In this document: in pieces, positions 48,620 to 60,282 of the stretch
Layout of the letters: the number at the start of each line of letters is the position of its first letter
How positions within the stretch are numbered: the stretch's first letter is position 1
Assembly (NCBI GenBank): GCA_009733775.1
Contig: WOGZ01000166.1
Coordinates: 1 to 64,000 of the forward strand
DNA from: Alectoria sarmentosa
Lineage: Eukaryota > Ascomycota > Lecanoromycetes > Lecanorales > Parmeliaceae
Direction of reading: 5' to 3'
DNA length: 64,000 nt
Position numbers and translations under genes: made by a program
Notes under the pieces: generated by a model
Seen by the model: only the letters and a program-made list of their open reading frames with translations
Database searches by the model: none
What the model was told of the DNA's origin: nothing

Positions 48620-51300
48620 AAAAAAAAAAATTCATTTATTTTCAAATGATGTTTTAATGTCATTCATTCTATGAGCGTGATTCGAAATTAATGAATTTAT
48701 AAAAAAATTCGAATTTATTTTTATAAAAAGCCTTAATAAAATCGCTAGCGACTTATTTATCGATAAAAATATATTATAAATCAACATTATTATCAACGAT
48801 TTAATCGCGCATTTAATGATGTTGAATATCGATATGTTTAATACGATTATAATGTTGAAAATTCTTAACAAGCGCAATTGCATTTTAATTATTATTATAA
48901 ATAATAATCATTTAAAGCGTCTCATTAAAACGAATTTGATTCAAAAAACCTTTTAATTAAATAATTTTTTTAACGATTTGCGTTTAATTAATATATTCAA
49001 TTTCATAAATAAACAATGCGATCGTAAATTGTCGCTTGAATAATTAATTGATAATCTCATTTTTTAAATTAAAAACGTAATTTAAAATTAATTTGCGAAT
49101 ATCGTGATCATTAATTTAATCGAAATTAATACAATCGATAAGTTTTTAAAGCGTATTTTTATCAATGAGATGTTAATTAATAATTTTTTTTAAATAACAA
49201 AAAATACATTTAATAACGATATAATAAATCTCGATAAAATTGAAAACGTATCAAAAAATCATTAAAATAACGAAAATAATATCAAATTTGATATCGAATA
49301 TAACGTATATAAAAGATTTTATAATCGATTGATAAATTTAAAGAAATTCTTTAAAAGCTATATATTCTTTTTTAACAAATATCAATCGCAAATTGATTTT
49401 CATAAAAATAAACTTTATTTTAATCTTTTATATTTTATAAACACGAAGAAAACGTTCGATATAAACGAATTATTTTAATCATAAAATTCAATTAACACGA
49501 TCGCGAATTATTATCATTTTTAGATAATAATTATAAAAACCGAAATCGCTCATTTTGAATTTAACATTAAAAACATTCTTTATTCGTTAAATTTCAAATC
49601 GAAATGAATTAATAATAAAAACATCGTTTATATAAAAAACAACGATGACATTAATGTTTAAATTAATAAAAACGTTAAAATCAACATTAATGAAAATGAG
49701 ATCGATTTTTTTCATATATTCGATAAAGATGTTATATTAAATTCGAAAAAATTATTTTAAATTATAAAAAGTCTTATTAAGTTTATAAACCTTATTAAGA
49801 TATTTTTTTAAAACATATTTCATAAATTATTTCACGTAAATCTTTTCCTCAACGTCATCGTAAAAAAAAACAACTTTAATATTCATTTATTTTAAATCTC
49901 AATCTTCGATGACGATTAAAACGAAAATCGTTTTATAAAATATAAATTTAATTATTAAAACGAAAATTTCATTGAAATTCAAATCTTTTCATTATTCGAA
50001 ATCATAAATTATTTAATGAGTTTTAAAATGAATAACTTCGTCGCGAGCTTCGCGCTTGATAATATAAATTCATTTATTATAAAAAATAATACGCTCTTTA
50101 AATAAATCGATAAATTTTCAAATTTCATTTTTCAATATAAAATCATTCTCATCGATTATGTTATCTTTTCATTATTTTCGATATAAATTATTAATAATAA
50201 CTTTTTTATAAATTTTCGACTTATACAACTTCATTACGATTATAATTTAAATAATTATTATATAAAATTAAATGAAATTTAACGAAAAATCGTGCGATAT
50301 AAAATAAAAATGATTTGAATAAAGCGATAACGCATTATTTAACACATCATTTTAAAAAATGAAAATTGATAATAACGACGAATTAAAAATTAATGTGTTA
50401 ATTTTAGAGAAATTTAAGAGCTCAATTATAAAAAAGTGAAATTTAAACGATTAAATGAGCTTATTAACGTTTATCTCATTTATAAATAATCAATTTTCAA
50501 CGACGAAAAGCGTTATAAACGTCGAATCATTTTTTTTTACAATTAAATTAATTAATAATTATAAATTAAATAAAGAATTATTCTTTTTCAAGTTTTAAAC
50601 GATTTTAGAAAATCAAATAATGTTATTATTTAATAATAATATATGATAAATATAATCGTCTTCGTAATCGATAAAAACTTTTTTAATAACGCGTTTTTAA
50701 TCTTTTTTTTAATTAATAATGAATTTACGTAAGATAATAAAATTTGAAATTTTAATATGACGTATATAATTTAAATGAGATTTAAAATTCGTATAAATTT
50801 GATACGAAATAAATTTACGCGATTATATAAGATTTCGATTATAAAGATAATTAATAATTAATACGAGTTTTGATTAATACTCTTAATTAAAATTAAAAAT
50901 TTTAATAATAATGTTAATAATATTAAAAAACGTTTGATTAAATCGTTCGACGATTTTATTTTATTTAAGATTCTTAAAATGAATAAATTTTCATATAATG
51001 TTATGATTAATACGATAAATATTAAAATCAAAATCTTCATATTCGTCGTTATAATCAATTCGAAAACGTTTAACGATAATATTTTTATATTGATTTTTAA
51101 TTTAATAACGTTTGAAGATAAAAAAGATCTCGTTTTTATGCTTAATAATTTCAATCTTAAAACATTTATTTCAATCATTAATGAAAATAATAAAATATTT
51201 ATTTTTAAAGCGATTTCAAAAATAATGAAATCGTTAATATCGTTATAAATTAAATTTAAAGGTTTTTCTTTAAGGCGAATATAAGATTTATGCGATATTT
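48620..51300 (-). pseudogene. B integrase, RT and RNase H remnant (YVDD now YIND)
   Basis: Minus-strand motifs: a KIVERFNQ-type integrase motif at about 50935-50965 with the catalytic Glu, NKVYKLNK-type RT block at about 49780-49800, and VVFYINDVFII with the catalytic box Tyr-Ile-Asn-Asp at 49623-49634. Here the first Asp is lost rather than the second as in A1 and A4. Open frames on both strands (48632-48883, 50858-51178, 50934-51248) are off-frame shadows. Confidence 0.7.
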
Positions 51301-52110
51301 TTTACGTCTTTTTGATTACGCAAAAAGCATAAAATTTGTTATTAATAATAATTTTAAATAAATTGATGTCTTTAAATAGCTTAATCAATTTATAAACGTT
51401 TTGATATTTCAAATAATTTATACGAATATATCATAAATCGAAAATTTAATCGTTGATTTTGCGCGATATAACATCAAGATTTAAATTCGAAAAAAAAATC
51501 GAAATAAATTAATGAAAAAAATAACGTTATTCATCGAATTGAAATGTTTTTTATGTTTAAAAGTAATATAAAATATAACGAATTTGATATTATATTATTT
51601 AAGCACAAATACGAACATTAATAATTATTTAAAAGAAATTAAAATTTGATAATTAAATTCTCATAAACGTAAACAATAATGATTATTATCTTATAATTCA
51701 ATAGTGATATCACGATTATTAAATTCGATATCGTTTTATATAAATTTCATTTAAATGCTATTGCGCATTAATTGTTTTTAAAAAATTAAATTTAAAAATA
51801 AGTTTAAAATAAAAAAAACATTCATAAAAATAAGCTTTTTTTTTAATTATCGATAACGATATTAATGCGTATTTTATCGATGTTAATGAGAATATAAACG
51901 TTTTTAATATCTTTAATAAAACGAATATCGTTTAATTTAAAATCGAAAACGCGATATTGTATGAAATAATTTTTATTAAATGTGAAATGTCAAAAATAAA
52001 CATAATTTATCGCTTATCGCAAAAATAATGAATTATTTATTTCAATCATAAAAACAATTATGATTTTTCTTTAGTTGTTAAAAGATTCGATAAAATTACG
52101 ATTTTTATAA
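51300..52110 (-). pseudogene. B protease and pre-integrase region
   Basis: Assigned by position between the gag zinc knuckle and the integrase. A few blocks align with the A1 protease segment, but no active-site triplet can be read. Confidence 0.4.
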
Positions 52111-52119
52111 TAACGTTTT

Positions 52120-53900
52120 TTGCTATCAAAAACATTCTTTTGATCATTATTTTTTTTGGTTTTAAATTTATCGTCATCGTTATTATTATCATTATTGTTA
52201 TTATTATCGTTATTTTTTTTATCGTTATCGTCGTTAAAATTATTATTAAAATTGTTTTAACGACTTTTATTAAAGAGTTGATCGCATTTCGTTTTGATAT
52301 GATAATGTTTTTTATAATGAATACAATATTTAACGAGCTTTTAAATGATTTTGTTATTAAAATCAAATATAACGTTCTTTTGAGACCTAATAATAATGAT
52401 ATGTTTTAAAATTAAAATAATAAAGCGAAAGAGACGTTGAGCGACGAACGTAAAGATAAATTTTTAACGTTTAAAAAAGAAATTAATCATTATTTAAATG
52501 AATCGAATAATAACATATTTCAATAAATAGATTATTTCAATATTAACATTATTTATAAATTTATAATTTTGAATATAATAAATAAAATAAACGTTATTTG
52601 CTTTATTCAAATTCGTGTGAAAAAAAAAAAAATTTTTTTTTTTAATCTCAATTTAAATGATAAATTAATGATATTATTATAAATGTTTTTAAAATAAATG
52701 ATAAAATTAATTATATCTTTATATTAATTAAGATTCAATTTAAATAATTAACGATATAAATTATTAAACATATCGAAATCTTTAAAATTATTATTTTTAT
52801 AAATGATATTTTATAAGACGTGCGCATTGATCTCATCTTTATGATTTATAAACAAATTGTTTTTAAAACGATTTTTGATAATGTTAATATAAAGTTCATA
52901 TCTCAAATCTTATTTAATTTGCTTCTTTTCGACGACATCAATCATTATCATAAATTCGTTAAATGAAATATTTTCAAAAATTATAAATATAACGAAAACC
53001 TCATTTTATTTCATTTTAATGAATTTGATAAAATGTTATAACGTAAAAAATTATCGCATCTCTCGAAATTATATTTAAAAATTTTCAAATCTTTCAAACT
53101 TCTTAATATAAAACGAAAAATCATTATTAAATTTTATATCGATAATTTTTTCGAACATTTTAATAATGATAATAATTTTAATATGTTATTAAAAATATAA
53201 AGAATTTGAATATTAATGAGAAGATTGAATTTAATAAATTAAACGATAATTTTAAAAAGATTTTCGTTATTAATTGATTCGAAAAAAGATTCGCGAATAA
53301 AATTATTAAAAGTTATAACGTTATTAAATAAATAAATAAATACGTAATCGCGTTCTTTGCTTTCCGAACGCGTTTTGAATTAATGATAATTTTTATTTGA
53401 TATTTGATTATAAAAAGAGAAACCGTGTTTGAAAATGCATTTTATTAATCGAGCTCTTTTGAATTGAACTCGAAACTTTTTTCAAAAAATGTTTAAAAAT
53501 ATAATAAATGTGAAATTGCGAAAACGTTTAAACTTACTTTGATTTATAAAAAAAGAAAAAAAATATTTAAAATATTTGAATTTATCTCGATGAGAAGTGT
53601 GATTGATGAATGTAATTGAATTTTTTGATAATTCAAAATCAAAAGAGATGTTCAAAGGTTTTTTATGCTCTTTTTCAATCGCAATTAACATTAAAATCGT
53701 TAATATGACAGCGGCCGTTGATATAACAACGATCATTAATATGACAAAAATCGTGTTTTGCGACGAGATGCTCATTATCATAAGCGATTCATTATCGTTA
53801 TTAACTTTAACTTGATGTTTCATCAAAAGCAATTTAACAATTAATGTTATAATAATTATCGTTTAAAAGCAGAGTTTGCAATATGTTATAATTTCTTTCT
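52120..53900 (-). pseudogene. B gag remnant with zinc knuckle
   Basis: Plus-strand 52284-52325 codes, on the minus strand, CIHYKKHYHIKTKC. This is a retroviral CCHC knuckle (C-x2-C-x4-H-x4-C) whose second Cys has become Tyr by one transition. It is followed, toward 52120, by an Asn/Asp-rich stretch of about 40 residues. The upstream part to about 53900 should be gag; 53482-53832 is a less mutated patch whose open frame has a hydrophobic segment (FVILMIVVISTAAVILTILM), probably an off-frame artefact. Confidence 0.6.
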
Positions 53901-54412
53901 TATTTCACAAACAACGAAATGACATTATTTAATAACGTTTAATCGATTGATAAAGAAACGCGCGTTTAATTAAATTCAATTCTAACTCTCTTATTCTTTA
54001 AATAAAGAATTAAAATGCAATTTATAAAATTAAACGACTTTTTAAGAAATTATTCGATTATTGCGTTATGAATATGATTCATCGCTTAAAAATTGAAATT
54101 GATAAATGATTAATCGCATTCTTTAAAAGCGGATTATAATCAACGTCTCACGATTTATTATTTACGATTATCACGTAAATAAATAATTGAATTAAATCAG
54201 ATATTATTCAAAGTACGATTTATTAATAAAAATGATCACATATAATGAATAAGTTTAAAAAGGTTATTGCTCAATTGTCGCAAAGTGAATAATTATTCTA
54301 TCGTTAAATTTTGACACTACGATTCAACTCTTAAAAAACTTCCCCTATACGCTTAATTGATGAATTAATTAATTCATATAATAAATAATATTAAACGAAT
54401 GCCCGCGATTTC

Positions 54413-54424
54413 GGGCTCATAACC
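54413..54424 (-). promoter_or_regulatory. B primer-binding site, intact
   Basis: Plus-strand GGGCTCATAACC, directly against the 5' LTR. It equals the anticodon-arm sequence of fungal initiator tRNA-Met without change. The adjoining CCCGCGATTTC is also GC-rich and unmutated. Confidence 0.88.
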
Positions 54425-54559
54425 TATTAAAAATAAATGAAACATTTAATTGATTGAATAATTGCAACAGAGCATCTTAAATACAAAATGTGTTAAGCCT
54501 CGACAAATCTTTCTTGCCTCGATAAACCTTTCATGTTTGATAACTAACACATTTCAACA
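54425..54559 (-). repeat. B 5' LTR
   Basis: 135 bases, TGTTGAAATGTG start on the minus strand. It is less mutated than its partner and is followed by target duplication AAAAC. Confidence 0.9.
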
Positions 54560-54564
54560 AAAAC

Positions 54565-56854
54565 GACGATAAATTTAACGATTAATATAATAAGTTTAAA
54601 TGTTATAAACACACGCATTACAATAACGACAAAATAAGTTTTTAAAAACGATTAATGATTAACGATAAAATATTCGTTGACGATAATCGACTTAACGATT
54701 TAATCGAAATTATAAATTCAACGTTTGATAATATAATAATACGTTATTCTTTTAAAATTTTCTTTATAACAAATATTAATATAAAAAAACGTTAACGTTT
54801 ATTTAAAAGCTTATAAGTTTCAATTTTTTTTTCGAAATTTACAAAATGTAAACGCTTTTCGATAAAATATATATCGTTAACGCGAATAATCTTTTTTTGA
54901 ATTAAATTATAAAAACGAAAAATAAATTCGCCTTCGTAATTTAAAGGAATATATTTTTCATTTTTATTTATAATTTTTTTTTAAATACGTTTTAAAATGT
55001 AAACGATGAAATTAATAATACATAAATGAAAAACAAAAATTGCGATAATAAAAAACTTTAAAAAATGTGATAATAATCTTAAAATTGAAAAAACGCATTG
55101 TCAAATAATTAATTACCTATAATCATTATTTTAAATCAAAAAATTTATTAAAATTGAAACTTAACAAAATTGAATACATTTTATTTATTAAAATTTGATT
55201 AAATCGTTCGACGATTTTATTTATTTTGAAATTATTTATAATAATAAATTTTTGCTTAATATTCGTTTAAGCGAAACATTTTAAAAAGATATTATTAATA
55301 TATTCGTTTTTATTATCAAAATGAATACGATAAATTCGATAATCGCGAGATTTCAAATAAATTTTAAAACGCAAAAATATAACGATGATTTCACTTTTAT
55401 AACGAATATAATAAATCTCAAAATAATAAATGAAATCGTTTTTAAACGTCACAAAATATTTATAATCATTAAAATCAATAAAAATTAAAGATTCAATAAA
55501 ATCGTTATAAATAAATTCGTTCGATAAAATATCGAGCGCTATAAGATTATTATAAAAAATCGTCTTTTAATAACTTATTATATAACATTCGCAAATGTAC
55601 TTTTCGATAATATTTTTGAAAAAATCCTCATTTATAACAATATTAAAAACTTTATTAAGATTTTATTAATTTAAAAAATTTATACGAATATATTATAATT
55701 AATAAATCGAATTCAAAAAAACATTATAAACGATCAAAACATTATTATCTTTTTAAAAATTCAAAAAAAACAAATCGCGATTTCGCGTATCGATTAATAT
55801 AATATTATTTTAAATTAAGACATAATCTTTCTTATAAAAAACGATTTAAATATCAACATTTAAAACTTTTTAGTCGATAAAAGATTAACACTCATATCGA
55901 ATATGTGTAAAATATCAAAAATCATTAAAATAACGCGTTTATTATTAACATTAACATTAAAATTAATAATATCATAAACAAAAGATTAAACTTTGACGTT
56001 TTTAATATCTTTAAAAAATCGAAATTAAATCTTAATGTAAATAATAAATATTGAACGATCGATAAAAGAATAACGAATACAATTAAAATCTATCATAATT
56101 CGAATATTAAAATTCATAAATTTAACGAATAATAAATTTTTATTCAAATCAGGGTTTATTATTAAATTAATAAATTTTTCGTTTTAATTTATTTAATTAA
56201 TTTTATTTAAAATGTTAAAATCATTTAAAATGAAATTCGAATGATTTTGATCGTTTAATTCGTTTAAAAATGTTATATAAATATAAAGATAATCGTTCTT
56301 TTTTAAAATATACGTCATATTAACATTAAAATAATCATTTTCCCTTAAAGCGAAAGCGTTAAATAACGCTTCTTCGATGCGTTTACGCTTAACATTTAAA
56401 ATATTAATATTTATATAAATGATATCGAGCTACGTCTTCTTCTTTCTTTTATTTTTATTTATAAATTTCTCAAATTTCAAATGTGAAAATTTAATTTAAT
56501 ATTTAATGAGAAAATGTTTAAATTTGCGATTAACGACTTTATAAAAAATATAAATTTCGCGATTTACAAAATTAAAGCCGTCAAAACCGCTTCTAACGAA
56601 TTATTTATTTTTATTATTATCATTGCGATGAGCGAGCATAACGATATCATTTTTCTTAATTATAAACATATAACGCTCTTCATTCATTACGTCATAAATA
56701 ATCAAATCGAATTTAATTATCTTCGAATCATAAAGCATATGAATTTAAATATAAATTATTATAAAAATATCGTAAATTTCGTTGAATCTTATAAAGAAAA
56801 ACTGAATAAAATAAGATTTCGATAATGATAAAAAATCGTTTAAATCAACGATTT
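54565..56854 (-). pseudogene. Copia A5, segment c: integrase, protease, gag
   Basis: A5 continues after B: integrase at about 54570-55650 (open piece 55267-55452, FKNDFIYYFEIYYIRYKSE), protease about 55680-56150, gag from about 56150. It is cut at 56854 by element C. The plus-strand open frame at 56514-56825 is antisense to gag, as are 1377-1595 and 14648-14953 in other copies on their opposite strands. Confidence 0.78.
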
Positions 56855-56989
56855 TGTTGAAATTCGGGTTACGTGACGCCAAGCCTTAACGGTCACATGC
56901 GCACATTAATGCGCCCGTATATAAATCGCTTTTTCTTTCGTAATATTCTTAAAGTAATACAATTAAGTGTCTTATTTCATATTTTAACA
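56855..56989 (+). repeat. C 5' LTR
   Basis: 135 bases, TGTTGAAATTCGGG to TTTTAACA. It shares the family A tail (TAATACAATTAAGTGT) but has a different centre: GCCAAGCCTTAACGGTCACA and TGCGCACATTAATGCGCCCG instead of the CACGTGA duplication. The adjacent primer site is AATTATAAATTC (56990-57001). Confidence 0.8.
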
Positions 56990-57699
56990 AATTATAAATT
57001 CGAACTTATATCGACATTGTTATAACATAATTTATTTATTATTCATTATAATTGTTATCATTTTTTAACATTTTATATTCATCGCAATAAAGATGTTAAT
57101 TATAAAAATCGTTATATTTTATATATTATAATCTTTTTAATATAAACAATATTCATTATAAATAAAATAATTATTTAAATCGAAATAATTACGATTCGTT
57201 CGCAATAAAAGCATAAAAAATAAAACGAAAAAAATAATGTTGAAAATTAATAACATTTAAAACGCCTTTTTTGATAATTAATAACGTTTTTTCAAAAATT
57301 ATGAGCGTTTTTAAAAATCAACATCGCTTTTTTAAACGTTGAAACGTTATCAATATTCGCGTCGTTTTTATTAATAATTCGCATCGTTCTCATTTTCGTT
57401 CGAGACAAAACAAAATAATCAAAACGATTCGAGACATATCGTAATTAATTATGATATATCGATATTGCTTTACGATCGTGATCACGTAATTATTAAATTT
57501 TTAAAACATTATCAATTTCTTTGCGTGAAACACGTTAAAATAATAAATGATATATTTTCGTTTTGCAAATTGCTTCATTCAAAACTCGATAACGATAATT
57601 ATATTTAATAATTCAATTACGAAATATTCGCAATGAAAATCAAAAAGTCAAAGATAAAGATAAAAATTAACAATTAATTAAAAAGAAATCATTTTTTAT

Positions 57700-58391
57700 T
57701 TCGCGTGTTTAATATGTTAAAACGTAAAAAGAAAAAATCTTTTATTTCGAGAATCAAAAAAAAAAACCCCTTATTACAAAACGATTTAATAATAATGATA
57801 TTACATTTGAGCGCTTTAAGCGAGCGAAACGAAATTATCAATTTCGCTTTTAATTTCGAAATCTTATTATTCTTTTTTCGAAAAGATCTTTTGATTATTA
57901 AAACGATTAATATGATTCGAATAACGAATTCTTTATAAATCCGCTATGATTTATAAAATCAAACGATATTTTTTCAAAATAACATTTTTATGTCTTTATA
58001 CTTTTTATAAAATTTATTAAATTTATCGTCTTTTTAAACATTATCAAATACTTTTTCGATTGCGACGCTGAGACTTTTCGTAAACGAAAATTTAAATTAT
58101 ATCAAATTAATTTTAAAGCTCAAAAAAACTTCTCTCATATTTTCAAGATTTTAAAAACTTTTGAACATTTTTCGAACAACGATAACGATAACGATAACGA
58201 TAACGATTTTATTTTAAACTTTTACGTTGATTTCATTCTCATCTTTAAATAATCAATTTTCGAATCATAATCAAAATTTATCATTAATGAAAATCTTTTC
58301 GATTTCAGAGCGCGTTTTATTTTTTCGACGTCGTTTATTTCAATCATTTTTAAAAGCTTTATTACGTAAATTTCATTATTTTCAAATCTTA
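57700..58391 (+). pseudogene. C gag-like remnant
   Basis: A plus-strand frame almost free of stops from about 57980 to 58240 reads FFDCDAETFRKRKFKLYQ, AQKNFSHIFKILKTFEHF and an Asp/Asn run coded by the GATAAC microsatellite, then FILNFYVDFILIF. I do not recognise the family; position after the leader suggests gag. The open frame 57705-57938 is in another phase. The minus-strand frame at 58222-58494 crosses into D and is a chance frame. Confidence 0.4.
58181..58207. repeat. GATAAC microsatellite
   Basis: Four to five tandem copies of GATAAC, coding alternating Asp and Asn in the presumed gag frame of C. Confidence 0.85.
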
Positions 58392-59104
58392 CCTTAGGGG
58401 AATTACCCCATCTGGGAATTTTAAGTTTATTGAACATTAATAGACAATAACGTTTCATTTGCGTTAATGGTGTGGACTGCATAATAGCGCACAAACATTC
58501 AATAATCGATAATGTTACATTCTCGATGCTGAACGTTGATCTCCATTAATCTCCATTATTGAAAATGTTTTATTATTATAAAATTATTGAAAATGTATCG
58601 TTGATTGTAAGTTGATAGAAAGTTGATGGAGAATCAATGGAGAGTCAATGAACACTTGATGAAAAGTTGATTTTAAATTATTTACGATTGATTACAAGTT
58701 ATATTAAGTTATTAATAATTTGAAATCAATAGATTACGATAATATTCGTATTTTTTGAAAAATTTCTTCAAGTTCGATAGGGCTATAGGGCTATATATAT
58801 ATTGATTTTCTATAAGAAATTTTCGAAAAAAATCGAAAAATCGAAAAATAAATTATATAACGTTGATATTTCGTAAGATATACGTTAAGCGAAATATCCG
58901 CTTTAGTGCGAACCTTATTATACTTAATATATAATTTAGGAATTATCAATTAAATATATATTAATTATAAATATATGATAATATAGCATTTTTACAAATG
59001 GACAGTCAATGAATCATTAATGGAAAGTTGACGGAAAGTCGATTTCAACATGGAATCAATGGAATCAACACGTTCCATTCCCAACTCGCGTGTTTCCCCT
59101 AAGG
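58392..59104. mobile_element. Short TA-flanked TIR element D (MITE-like, 713 bp)
   Basis: The ends are inverted: CCTTAGGGGAA at 58392-58402 and its complement at 59094-59104, and TGGGAAT recurs at the same inward offset on both sides, giving an imperfect repeat of about 28 bases. TA flanks both ends (58390-58391, 59105-59106), the duplication used by Tc1/mariner/pogo elements. It has no coding frame. The interior has many short TTGATGGA and AGTCAATG motifs near both ends. It is far less AT-biased than its surroundings and seems to have escaped RIP. Confidence 0.82.
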
Positions 59105-59106
59105 TA

Positions 59107-59724
59107 TTTTATTATAAATCATTTTTTCGAACAGAAATTTAAACGCAAATTTAAATTCAAATTCAAATTTTAAAAGTTTTTAAATTTTAAAATTTAAATT
59201 AATTCTTTTTAACATTATATTCGAACATTTTGAAATCAGATTTTCGATTTTTTTAAATTAATTTGAAAAGATTAAAATGTTTATAAAAATTATTAATCAT
59301 ATCAAATGAAAACGTCAAATGTAAGATTTTTTGAATTTGATTAAATTGTGATATTGAATCGAAATCGATACGATTATGTTTATCGAAAGTTTTATCATTA
59401 AAACAAAAAACGTTTCGAATAATCGTTTAATCGTCGAAACAAAATCTATTATTATTAAAATAAACGTTTTAATTTAAATCGAAACGCATAATAAAATTTG
59501 CACGATAATGAAAACCCGTTGCGAAAATAACTTTCGAAACAAAATCGAATATCATATTAATGTCTTTGATATTTAAAAAAAATTCAAAAAATATAAATTT
59601 CGAGATTTTAATATTCTCAATTTTAATATTTTCAAATTGAAATTTCTCATTTTAATTATTTACGAAAATAAATCGTAAAAATATATTAATATTTTTATAA
59701 ACGTTATTTGAAAATTCAAAAATT
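59107..59724 (+). other. C continued, no recognisable gene
   Basis: About 600 bases of C after D, with short AAATTTAAATT-like repeats (about 59140-59200). No motif read. Confidence 0.4.
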
Positions 59725-59837
59725 TGTCGAAATTCAGGTCACGTGACACGGGCGCATGCGCTCATAACATAAGTCGCACTTTTCTTTATAACACTCTTAA
59801 AATAATATAATTAAATGTTTTATATTATATTTTCATA
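59725..59837 (+). repeat. A6 5' LTR, short form
   Basis: 113 bases, TGTCGAAATTCAGG to TTTTCATA. It carries one CACGTGA block where A1, A3 and A4 have two. GGGCGCATGCGCTC is intact. Confidence 0.88.
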
Positions 59838-60282
59838 AATTATAAGCTCGAATTTGCCCGACGATCGTTATAAACATGATTTATTTATTCATTATTATGA
59901 TTATAATTGTTTTTAGGCATTTTATGCTCATCGCAATGAAATAATCAATTATAAAAAAATTTATTTATCAATCTCTTTAAAATGAGCAATTTTCATTTAT
60001 AAAATGATTTTTAAATTTAAATAATCATGATTCGAAATTCGAGAATTAAAAATCTTTTAATTTTTGATAAATCGAAATTATTCGCTTTTAATCGAAATCG
60101 TATGCGATTTGCGATTATATAATTAAATCATAATAAGATTTTTATAACATTATCAACTTCTCTACGTGAAACATATTAAATAAAAAAAAATACGTTTTTA
60201 TTTTTATAACATTTTATTAAATTAATGATTTGCATTTTTAACGATATATCGAATTAATAAAATAAATTAAATAATTAAATGT

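Larger units (their letters stand above)
47398..54559 (-). mobile_element. Complete copia retrotransposon of a second family, B (7162 bp)
   Basis: Two 135-base LTRs (47398-47532, 54425-54559) and perfect target duplications AAAAC (47393-47397, 54560-54564). The LTRs differ from family A and the coding region has diverged, but the primer-binding site and part of the 3' block are shared. Order on the minus strand: 5' LTR, PBS, gag with zinc knuckle, protease, integrase, RT, RNase H, 3' block, 3' LTR. Confidence 0.92.
56855..59724 (+). mobile_element. Copia-like element C, 5' part
   Basis: It starts with an LTR of 135 bases, followed by a primer site and a leader resembling family A (ATTTATTTATTATTCATTAT, and AAAACATTATCAATTTCTTT matching A6 at about 60150). 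The gag-like part is different. D is inserted at 58392-59104. No matching 3' LTR is in the window; A6 begins at 59725, so C is probably interrupted by A6. GATTT at 56850-56854 should be one half of its target duplication. Confidence 0.65.

Noticed and set aside
52140..52409. Highly hydrophobic plus-strand frame resembling a membrane protein.
   Set aside because: It is antisense to the Asn/Asp-rich stretch and zinc knuckle of family B gag; AAT/GAT repeats read backwards give Ile/Val runs.
52621..52643. A-run followed by T-run as a terminator.
   Set aside because: Palindromic AT run in a mutated retrotransposon; no transcript context.
58222..58494. 90-codon minus frame crossing the end of element D.
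   Set aside because: It joins sequence of C and of D across an insertion boundary and opposes the likely gag frame.
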